64,000 bases of DNA from Phytophthora sp. 'mugwort' (lineage: Eukaryota; Oomycota; Peronosporomycetes; Peronosporales; Peronosporaceae): positions 806,001-870,000 of the forward strand of contig JAUCEF010000012.1 in the NCBI GenBank assembly GCA_033558025.1, read 5' to 3'. Position 1 is the first letter of the stretch. Every line of letters starts with the position of its first letter. The notes beneath the pieces were generated by a model. It saw nothing but the letters and a program-made list of their open reading frames with translations, did not search any database and was not told the origin of the DNA. The position numbers were made by a program, and so were the translations under genes. Of the stretch, positions 56,521 to 64,000 are shown piece by piece.

Positions 56521-57152
56521 TCACATCGGATGGGGCAGCGTAGTAGCTTCTTGTTGGATTAGAGCGCAGACCTTAACCGGATCCATATAGATGCTTGGAG
56601 CAATCAGTTGCAACGCAAGATCAAATTCAGCCAGTCGAGTTTGGAGCCAGAACTCGTTTGGGGTAAAGCAAAGGCTCTGCAGCACGACTTCTGGTCTTAG
56701 GGCGTCGGCGTCCGGGAAGAGCTCGGCCAACTCGTTCTTGAGCGAGTAGTCCTTTACCGAGGGGTCGAGCATCGTGGAGATCATTCGAAACACTGCGTGG
56801 CCAAACGTCTTGCTGCGAATATGCTGGTAGTTACCGGGAGCCGAGGTGTCCAATACAAATCGATGGACACTAGGCTGGGCTTGGATCCCGTACAAGCTGT
56901 TATCGGCATCTGAGGTGTTCGAGAACTCCGCCAGATACGATTCGATGACGTCGCAAAGGTCATTGAGGGTGATCGTCCTGAAGGGTACTTGATCGCAGCG
57001 CTGTTGAGTATCTTTTCGGCAGGCTTGGACAGCTTGACATACGAGGCACCGGGAAGGGAGGGCAGGATCTGAGCACTGTCCCATAGAGATTTGCTCTTTT
57101 TTGACAAGATATCAAAACCACCCGAAAACACCACGACCCCTGGCAAATACAT
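56521..57152 (-). pseudogene. LINE ORF1-like protein
   Basis: From ATG 57152 a frame gives LPGVVVFSGGFDILSKKSKS and AEKILNSAAIK; after a frameshift near 56985, TITLNDLCDVIESYLAEFSN, VHRFVLDTSAPGNYQHIRSK and HAVFRMISTMLD continue to 56521. Position directly before the endonuclease of ORF2 supports ORF1 of the LINE, normally the RNA-binding chaperone. No RRM, CCHC or coiled coil is evident, so the assignment rests on context. Confidence 0.45.
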
Positions 57153-58129
57153 GCCCGCGAATATTCCTACATTAAAACATCAGTAATCACAACGCAGAGG
57201 CAGGTGACCACAAGAATATCCGAGCAAACACACAATAACATCTTGGCACCACAAATGATCCTTATCCTCCAATCAAAGATCTCGATTGTCCGCCTTTATT
57301 CAATCAAATCGTGACGTGTTCGTATAAGAGAACCGATTGACTGGTAGAGCGTGCTCTAGCTTGCATGCTGCTCACTTTGAAAATAGCCCCCTCGCCAAGC
57401 GCATCGACCCTCGACCCCTCAGCATGATGACCGGCCCTCCCAGCACCCGCCCCTGGAACCTGCTTTGCAATAGCGTTTCCGCTGAAGGCACCGCACTGCT
57501 GTGGAAGGCATGAAGAACTGCAACATGGTTAAGAGCAAGCTGATGTCATGTATGGACTGCAGCAGCAGTGTGCCGTGGTTATACAGTACTAGCGGCTGTG
57601 CTGCGCGTGTAAGTTTTGTAAAACCTCGCCCCCCGACATACCACGCCCTTGGCGTCTCTAGGTGCTCGTCGGGCAAGAGACCGCCAACGTCGGCACGCAC
57701 GAGCAAGGAGCGCATCTTACCTGGGCGCGTACGCCTTCGAAGCGTACCATCACGCCGCAGTAGTACTGTTGGACGCCGCAAAGGTGCGCGAGCAAGCGGC
57801 AACTCCAACACGGAGTCCGCACGGGATTTGCGTCAGATAGGACCGTAATACTCGCAGCATGGAGGCGTGGCGCTATTAGTGGTCATGCTTTTCCTTTCTT
57901 AGAAGTCCTTTCTGGCTGACATCGATATTCGGTCAATTGTCCCTCTCCTGCGTGTTTCTATAGCGATAAAAATCCAGAGCCAAGCACTAGCGAAAGCTAG
58001 AAATCACATTCACTGTTGAAAAAGCACCCAGCAGATCTAACAGGTTAACAGCCGCAGCCCACCACGCCCACTTTTTGCAGTCCAAGTATGGTCATCACCC
58101 GTTCCTCCTCTTCCAACCCACGCACACGC
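57153..58129. other. stretch between LINE and copia relic C
   Basis: Frames of 60-130 codons overlap on both strands at 57419-57850 without known motifs. It may hold the leader or LTR of copia relic C. The 25-bp word shared with 11285-11309 lies here. Confidence 0.4.
57369..57393 (+). repeat. 25-bp word shared with 11285-11309
   Basis: It matches the copy at 11 kb at 24 of 25 positions in the same orientation. Each copy precedes a different coding relic, so it may mark a shared leader or LTR sequence. Confidence 0.5.
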
Positions 58130-59690
58130 GTATGACCGCACGCCGACTCGTGGTCGAGGTCGTATCCCCCGGCATCTCCAGGCGACGGCGCGTCGGCTCA
58201 ACCCGTGCTTGTGATCTCAGAGCGGTCTGTTGCACCGCCGGCTGCGGCAGGGACACTTTCAATACTTGGTTGCGCCGCTCCGGACTCCTGTATCTCCGTT
58301 GCCCCACCGGATCCGACTAGCATTCACGCGCGAACGCAGTGCACGCGGCTTCCGAAGCCCGACGCTGGCGACGGACAGTGCGTCGCACGTACTTTCTCCC
58401 GTGGTCGCTCCCGTAGTGCCTCTGATCGAGGCCGGAGTCGATCGTCGTCGCAGCGCGCTGGGTCGACGCAAACGGCGCCGCTCGCGCTCGCCGTGTACGT
58501 AGCCGCTCTGCCCGCGGTAGATCGCTAAGGCGACCCCGCTCTTTTTCTCCGGTTGCACTCCAGTTCACCAAACGTCGACGCGTTGACCATCGCTCGCGCA
58601 GCTCAAAAGCATCGCTCCCGTCGCGAGGTGAACCGGAGAGTGAGACGGATGCCGACCGGCGTTCACCACCACGCTATGACCGCGACGCTGGCAACTCCGG
58701 CCCTGAGCCCGAGCCAATAGCCCCCGTGTTTAAAGGCAGCGCTGAAGAACGCGACGAAAAGACGATCCGCGGGAGGCAGTGAAGATGCTGCCGTACGGCG
58801 CCAAAGACGACCGCAAGAATACCACGCTCGCCCCATTCTCGGGCGACACCCCGCCCTAGCATTTTGACTCCGGCGATAGTGTGTGCACGCAAGCTCGACC
58901 ATCAGATAGTGCACACCCAATCGCCATCCAACGGCGGTTCAGAGAGCTACAACAGAAAGGCCTTTTCAGCGAGACGCTCGAAGGCGACGCCGCCAACTGG
59001 GAGCCCGCATTCAGCTAGGCGGAGCCAACTGCCACGCTCAAGCACATGCACGCGGCGTTCATTGAAGCATTTGACTGTAGCCTGACGAAACAAGCCTCAT
59101 GGCGGCACTTATCAAGGAGCCAAACATCCAGTCGAAGGGCATCGCCAGTATGTGTACCGTCTCATGAACATTGCCGCCTCGCCCCCCCCCCCTCCCCCCC
59201 GGCGACATCGACTCCGTCACAATTCGGCTCAAGCTCTGCATAGGTTCATCACCCGAGAGTATCCAGACAACGCCAGGTTCCTCAAGTTGCTCGCAAACAC
59301 CAACCAAACCAACCGACGGGGAGCTGCATCGCATCACGCGCGTGTTGATAGAGCTCGTCGGCAGGAGCGGCCAACGCAAACCTCGTGAGCGCCGCTCGGA
59401 CTACACGACACCGGCGCCTAAGCAGCAATGAACCGGCGGTGACTCGAAACAGGCGAGCGGCGATGGTGGCAACCGTTGAACGCAAGAGCAAGCCGCATAG
59501 TGGACGAGGCGGTGGGTTCGGACGCGGCAGCAGTGGTCAAGGTGGTCGAGGCGGTAGCGGGGGAGGCCGCTCACTGGTCACAGCGCCCACACATTCAACC
59601 GGGCCATCATGTCCAGCGACAGCGCACACCCGGTGCAACAACTGCAACGACTACAGTCACTATGCCTCTACTGTTCCGAGCCGTCACGGA
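58130..59690 (+). pseudogene. copia relic C gag and zinc knuckle
   Basis: An Arg/Ser-rich N-terminal stretch (RRKRRRSRSPC near 58470) is followed near 58785 by MLPYGAKDDRK and TLAPFSGDTP, then GLFSETLEGDAANWEPAF near 58960 and MHAAFIEAFDCSLTKQASWR near 59045. The residues G-D-A-A-N-W and the K-Q-x-x-W block match the capsid core of this copia lineage. YRLMNIAAS and ITREYPDNARFLKLLAN follow, then a Gly/Arg-rich tract near 59500-59570 and RCNNCNDYSHYASTV near 59633, a CCHC knuckle whose last Cys is Val. A C-run near 59184-59200 breaks the frame. Confidence 0.65.
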
Positions 59691-59789
59691 ACACCAGTGG
59701 AGCGCGACTGCACGCACATGTCGCGGCGGCGCCGAAGACTCGGCGCGAGGTGTTGGCGTCGGATGGACACAAGTTCTCTAGGACTCTAG

Positions 59790-60010
59790 GGCGTCGTTCA
59801 TCTGACTGACCATACTGACAACCTGACCAACACGAGCGAGGTCTCGTTTTCGGTGCATATCACTGTTGCCGATGGCCGAACAATCTCCGTGGGACACTTA
59901 GGTACTTTTCCTTTGCAAACAGTTATGAATGATGATGGGGGTGTTTTCAAGGCCCAGAAATCATAATTCCTAACGTCTATCTAGTGCCGGGTCTTTACGT
60001 GACATACTTT
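59790..60010 (+). pseudogene. copia relic C protease fragment
   Basis: Plus-strand codons give DHTDNLTNTSEVSFSVHITV and ADGRTISVGHLGTFPLQTVM, then IIPNVYLVPGL. This is the part of the copia aspartic protease following the active site, including the V-x-G-x-G-like strand. The D-S-G active site itself is not readable just upstream. Frames shift near 59955. Confidence 0.55.
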
Positions 60011-60149
60011 CGCTGTCCAAATTAATCCAGTCCGGCAATACGGTGCGATTCGACGGCAACGAGTGGAGTGTCACGAAGGGCAAGCGCCAGCGTCCGGTCC
60101 TCCAGCCCCGAGAACACAATGGGGTCTACCGGGCCGTGACGCTGGCGGG

Positions 60150-61353
60150 CAAGTTCGCACCGGCAGTGGCCCTCGCTTTCGCTGCGGCGCGGTGAAAAAA
60201 GTCGCTTCTTGAGGTGCACACACGTCTGGGAAACCTCAACTTCGCCGACTGTCGGCGCCTCGCCCTAGGTACCGCCGTCACCGGAGTCGAGATCGAGCGC
60301 GGACCAGTGGCGCCACCGAAGTGCACGCCCTGCGCTATCACCAAGGCAGCAAAAGCGACAGCGCCGTCAACCAGTACTAGCACCGCTGCGGCGGCAGACT
60401 CGGTATGCCACATCGACCTGAGCGGACGGTTGGCCAAGGTTCGCCACGGCAATCTGTATTACATGGTCGCTGTGTGATGCGGGTATCTTAAGGTGTACGG
60501 GTTGAAGGCCGAGGACGAAGCGGCTGCGCGAACCGACGAGTTCCTACGATTCACTGAGCGTCAAGCAAGCGTACCGGTCTATGAGATCACGGTGATCCGC
60601 ACAGACGGCGGCATTGAGTTTAAAGGACAAGACTTTCGTCGCCTGGTCGCGGCTGAAGGCGTGCGCCAGCAATACACCACTGCGTATCGTAGCAGCCAAA
60701 ATGGTGTGGCTCAACTTGCCATCCGCACGCTTACTGGGATGGCAAGGTCAACAATGATCGAATCGCGCCTACCACCCTACTTATAGGAGGACGCACTCAC
60801 GCATGCAGCGTACATCCGGAACCGAGTGTACACGCGTGACCACGCGAGAAGTTCACACCAGAAGCTCTTCGGGTCGACACCCGATCTCGGCAAGCTCCCG
60901 GCGTTCAGCCAATTCATGGTCGTGCGGACGCCCGAGGCGGTTCGGTGCAAACCTTTTCGGTTCTACGTGCGTGGTGCAGTCGATGCGTTCTTGGTGTACG
61001 CAGAGGAGAGATATGGGGATATCGCGTGTATGTTCCTTGTTACGGTCGCTCCATTAAGGACCGATGTCACCGAGCTGGACACCCTGCTCTATAACGAGGT
61101 CGTTCTGGACGACGACGCTCCAGCGCCGACGCTACAATGGGGAGGGGATCAGGACGAGCACGTCGATTTGATCGTAGACGATGCGGTGCTTGCACAGCCA
61201 ACCTGTAATGGCCAAGACTCACGCCGAATGCGCGAAGTGACGGCGATATTGCGCAACACAAGCTTGCCGAAAGAGGCAGTTGACAACGCCAACGGGACAA
61301 CGACGTTTACTGAGCGCAGGCCGTCGGAGCGACTCACACCACGTGAGATTTGA
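60150..61353 (+). pseudogene. copia relic C pre-integrase and integrase
   Basis: LLEVHTRLGNLNFADCRRLA and CTPCAITKAAKATAP near 60210-60360 are the HHCC-type pre-integrase. The core has VCHIDLSGRL with the first aspartate near 60410, TVIRTDGGIEFKGQDF with the second near 60600, and YRSSQNGVAQLAIRTLTGMA near 60685, where the catalytic glutamate of A-E-x-A-I-R is replaced by Gln-Leu (AQLAIR). Next come RNRVYTRD, KLFGSTPDLGKLPAFSQFMV and a C-terminal extension to 61353. In-frame TGA at 60475 and TAG at 60784 plus frame changes show it is dead. Confidence 0.75.
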
Positions 61354-61399
61354 GTGTTCATGTGCTTGCGGAGGTGATCTGCGAGCCGTTAGCTATGGC

Positions 61400-61960
61400 T
61401 GATGTCAAGAGACTGCCCGAGTGGGAGCAGTGGGAGGCGGCACTTCGTGTACACGTGTACATGGTGGACTTTATGGAAACCCACGCGCCTGTCGCTGACC
61501 TCGTGTGAGTGCGCGTGTTCTTCGTGCTCGCAGCAAAATGAAGATGATCATCCGCCAAGCTGACGTACCGTCTGCATATCTTTAGGCGGACGTGAAAGAG
61601 GCCATTTATGTTCTGCAGGTTGAAGGCTTTGAGGAGCTGTGGAAGCTGAACAATGTTCTATACGGACTCAAACAAGCTGGCCGAGAATGGAACATCGAGA
61701 TCGACACGTTTCTCGAATCCTACGGATTATAGCCCTCCAACGGCGACGCGTGCCGTACTACTGCGTAATCGGCGGTAGTCTGCTCCTGGTGTGTTTGTAC
61801 GTCGATGATATCCTCGTTGCTCATCAAAAGGTAGAGCAAGTCCTGCGCCTGATGACGGCCCTTTCTGCTAAATACCAGGTGAAGAGTCGTGGCGCCCCGT
61901 CGCACCCTTCCGTTCCCATACAGTTGTGGTAGTTTCTCGGTGAGTGCGTTGCTGGCAGCG
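61400..61960 (+). pseudogene. copia relic C reverse transcriptase, truncated
   Basis: The opening RT segment reads LPEWEQWEAALRVHV near 61415. After breaks, [29 protein letters not shown] and [16 protein letters not shown] lie at 61555-61695, with the first aspartate in the A-D-V-x-x-A-Y-L motif. [16 protein letters not shown] near 61790-61830 keeps both catalytic aspartates. Coding similarity ends near 61960. At least two stops and frame changes are present. Confidence 0.75.
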
Positions 61961-62653
61961 AGCGTCGGACAGCTTGGGGTACTATGTGCATGGGTTCCAG
62001 TCAGGGGTTCCGAATTAATAATACTATTGAGAATATACTATAATATTTCCGAGAAATTATTTATTAGGTGAGGGCAAGATCAAAATTTGATAACTTATTT
62101 CCAAAAATATCTTCGCTAACTTGAATTTCATGAAACCACGGCTAAAAAACTATTATGTACCTAGCTGTGCTTATCAATAATGCTGCCACAGCCAGTTGTT
62201 CGGCATGCTGCCCATTCACCTGGAAATGCTTGTCTTCCTGAAGGCGAATCTACAGTTCTGGACGGCGAAGATAGTCAGCACGGTTGTGAACCGCCCCACC
62301 GCGTAGGACTCGTAGTTTCATGGTCAGTTAACAGCTCAACAAAATTTGCGCTGCAATTGCTGCAGTATTGTGCTGAACTATTGAATAATTGATTGTCTGG
62401 TGCTGCTGACGTCAACGCAGTTATCTACTTTACTGCACCAGTGCAATGACATTGCAGTCGTATTATCGGAAGCCCTGGTTCCGGTCGTGGTCGAACGCAA
62501 AAAAAAGGATTTCATTTACAGATCATATCCTTAACGCATTAGACTATCATAAATGATGTCTTGATTTTGAATTGTCCACAAAAAATAATAAAAATATCAG
62601 GTCCGGTCCGTATCGGGATTTGGCTTGACTGCCTCGAAGCGACCAAAATCATT
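61961..62653. other. AT-rich 3' flank of the START-like/FYVE-type gene
   Basis: Mostly AT-rich, with no gene recognised. It holds the 3' untranslated region of the minus-strand gene ending at 62654 and possibly the decayed 3' end of copia relic C. Confidence 0.5.
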
Positions 62654-63817
62654 TTAGCAGTAGTCTGAGTCTGCCGTATCTCGGTCGATAGCTAGCTCTT
62701 CACGGGCGATTGCCAGTGTGTCGCTTCCACATACCTGGTCGATACACTCGCGACAAAACGGTCGCTTCTTCTCCAAAACAGTGCGTCCATCTGGAGCCAT
62801 CGCACACACAAGCTTCTTGAGTGCACATCGCGTACAGACTGATTGCATGCAGCACGTGCAAGTTTCTCGACTGGTACCGAGAAATCCAAAGCTATGAGAG
62901 CATCGACCGCAAGCTCCAGGACGTGTAGTCGGTGGTGGTGACGGTCTGATATTCGGAGATCCATAGCTCGAGGTTGAGCACGTGCTGGAGCTCGAGCTAC
63001 TGGAGTCGGAGCTGCGGTTATAAAGGCTGTTCCTTCGTAGTTTCCATACCAGCTTTTTCATCCGACCACACTCCACGATACGGCCAAAAGACAGCCATTG
63101 GGACGCAAGTGCTTGCAGCGTGACATTGTTCAGCATATCGTTCTTCGTAGGGAAGTCGAAAAAGCCTCGAACATAGCATTCGACCAACGCCGGGGTCTTT
63201 TGCCGGTACAGCGAGCACACCGACATATTGCCTCGCAGTACAGCCTGATTCTTGAAATCTGGGAGGTCCGGGAAAGCAACCGAATGCGCTAAGTTATATC
63301 CAATGCGCTCACCGCTACTGGAGCATTGAAAGCCTGTCGCATCCAACGACACATAGTCCCGTCCGTTGTAGAGCTTCCACTTGATGCCTACGTGACGGAA
63401 CGGGTCGTCTCTTGACGGCTCCTCCAGTTCGCACAGCATCTTTGTATCCAGCATGCCGTCGTTCACACACGTCGATTTGGTCTTCAACGCGGCATCCGTC
63501 GTGGCCACGACGCCATACATCACCTCTTCGACCGTCCCCTGTACGGTTCCCAGCAACAAGAGCGACGGTGTGAATGGTGCCCCACCTCGTAAAGAACCCG
63601 GGCGCTCCCGATAGATCCTTAGTCCGTATTTGCGTCGAATCTCCTTCCACTGACCCGTATTCGAGTCCGGATACCCTTTTTTCGTGACGAGCAGCGTGTT
63701 GCTCTGCTCGAGGTTGTGCGTGACTAGAGTACTAGCCAAGTCACACAGCATTTCTCGGTCTGCGTCAGAGACCGAGAGTTCCGGAAGCAGATCTGCCAGT
63801 CTTGACGTTCCCTTCAT
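62654..63817 (-). CDS. START-like domain protein with FYVE-type zinc finger
   Basis: An intact 387-residue protein. The open frame reaches back to 63988 but without another ATG, and an in-frame TGA at 63989-63991 closes it; the ATG at 63817 gives MKGTSRLADLLPELSVSDAD, the usual opening of this oomycete family. Residues about 1-260 form the START-like region (lipid-binding helix-grip fold), including VEEVMYGVVATTDAALK and YVSLDATGF. A Ser-rich linker at about 268-284 leads to a FYVE-type finger with cysteines at about 303, 306, 320, 323, 328, 331, 355 and 358. The basic R-H-H-C lipid-contact motif is absent (RETCTCC instead). Members of this family are numerous in oomycetes and probably act at membranes; the ligand is unknown. 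The START-like call is by recalled family resemblance. Confidence 0.85.
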   Translation of the reverse strand: MKGTSRLADLLPELSVSDADREMLCDLASTLVTHNLEQSNTLLVTKKGYPDSNTGQWKEIRRKYGLRIYRERPGSLRGGAPFTPSLLLLGTVQGTVEEVMYGVVATTDAALKTKSTCVNDGMLDTKMLCELEEPSRDDPFRHVGIKWKLYNGRDYVSLDATGFQCSSSGERIGYNLAHSVAFPDLPDFKNQAVLRGNMSVCSLYRQKTPALVECYVRGFFDFPTKNDMLNNVTLQALASQWLSFGRIVECGRMKKLVWKLRRNSLYNRSSDSSSSSSSTCSTSSYGSPNIRPSPPPTTRPGACGRCSHSFGFLGTSRETCTCCMQSVCTRCALKKLVCAMAPDGRTVLEKKRPFCRECIDQVCGSDTLAIAREELAIDRDTADSDYC

Positions 63818-64000
63818 CTTTGATATGAGACTTTCGCGCCACCCGGCGAAATTCAAAGTGGTTGAAGGCACGAAACGGACCGATCGGGCTACCCGCCGAA
63901 AGGATGGAGAGACAGAGGGATGACACGAGGTATCATTATGAGTTATCTCGAACTCGGGGAGATACGCGTCATGTGCTGCAGTGCCCAATCATTGGGGCAA

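Larger units (their letters stand above)
52285..57152 (-). mobile_element. LINE (L1-type layout, two ORFs), degenerate
   Basis: Minus-strand non-LTR retrotransposon of about 4.9 kb. An ORF1-like protein (57152-56521) is followed by ORF2 (56323-52285) with endonuclease, reverse transcriptase and a C-terminal zinc-binding domain, in that order. Frames change several times and there is at least one in-frame stop, but nearly the whole length remains. No poly-A tail or target duplication was found. Confidence 0.8.
58130..61960 (+). mobile_element. Ty1/copia relic C: gag to reverse transcriptase
   Basis: A plus-strand copia element with gag, zinc knuckle, protease, pre-integrase, integrase and the start of reverse transcriptase in canonical order. 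Many frameshifts and stops interrupt it. It stops being recognisable near 61960, shortly after the YVDD region, so the 3' third (RNase H and LTR) is missing or beyond recognition. Its domains differ from those of relics A and B. Confidence 0.8.

Noticed and set aside
63818..63988. Longer N terminus for the START-like/FYVE-type protein
   Set aside because: The extension has no ATG and is closed by an in-frame TGA at 63989-63991. The ATG at 63817 gives the expected start of the domain.

Overview
This is nuclear eukaryotic DNA, most likely from an oomycete of the Phytophthora or downy-mildew type. The reasons are the protein styles (FYVE-type fingers joined to START-like or GAF domains, and a large mitochondrial PPR protein), short GT-AG introns with CTAAC/CTAAT branch-like sites, an oomycete-like initiator before the PPR gene, and a dense, varied set of decayed transposons. 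The species was not identified and no database could be consulted.

Only three genes look intact, all on the minus strand and all without introns: a pentatricopeptide-repeat protein (20045-22579), a FYVE-type/GAF protein with a Gln/Ser-rich repeat tract (36895-39645) and a START-like/FYVE-type protein (62654-63817). The rest is transposon debris or sequence in which I recognise nothing.

Layout. 0-6.1 kb: a MULE N-terminal scrap, then two different Ty1/copia relics facing each other, gag-protease on + and gag-integrase-RT on -. 7.3-8.7 kb: pogo-like transposase (-). 9.7-10.5 kb: Tc1-like fragment (+). 11.4-11.9 kb: fragment resembling a 2-oxoglutarate oxygenase fold (+). 12.3-13.6 kb: MULE with FLYWCH-like finger (-). 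14.2-17.6 kb: a convergent pair, PIF/Harbinger-like transposase (+) and Myb/SANT-like protein (-). 18.4-19.6 kb: IS630/Tc1-type transposase (+). 20.0-22.8 kb: PPR gene and its repeat-bearing upstream region. 23.1-26.2 kb: Tigger-type element (-) split by a second IS630/Tc1 element whose terminal inverted repeats and TA duplications are visible. 26.4-27.4 kb: internally deleted pogo-like element (+). 27.5-29.8, 31.4-32.2 and 33.2-34.7 kb: three hAT transposases (-), the middle one carrying an inverted internal segment. 34.9-35.7 kb: broken membrane-protein gene. 36.9-39.6 kb: FYVE-type/GAF gene. 41.2-42.8 kb: a MULE whose second half lies inverted. 48.1-51.3 kb: MULE transposase with SWIM finger followed by a Ulp1-like protease. 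51.6 kb: tRNA-like SINE head. 52.3-57.2 kb: two-ORF LINE (-). 58.1-62.0 kb: third Ty1/copia relic (+). 62.7-63.8 kb: START-like/FYVE-type gene.

The three host genes share no obvious pathway. The two FYVE-type proteins probably act on membranes or in signalling, and the PPR protein in organelle RNA metabolism. The most notable structures are the nested DNA transposon with readable ends, the MULE/SWIM/Ulp1 arrangement, the transposase plus Myb pair, and two transposon relics rearranged by local inversion.
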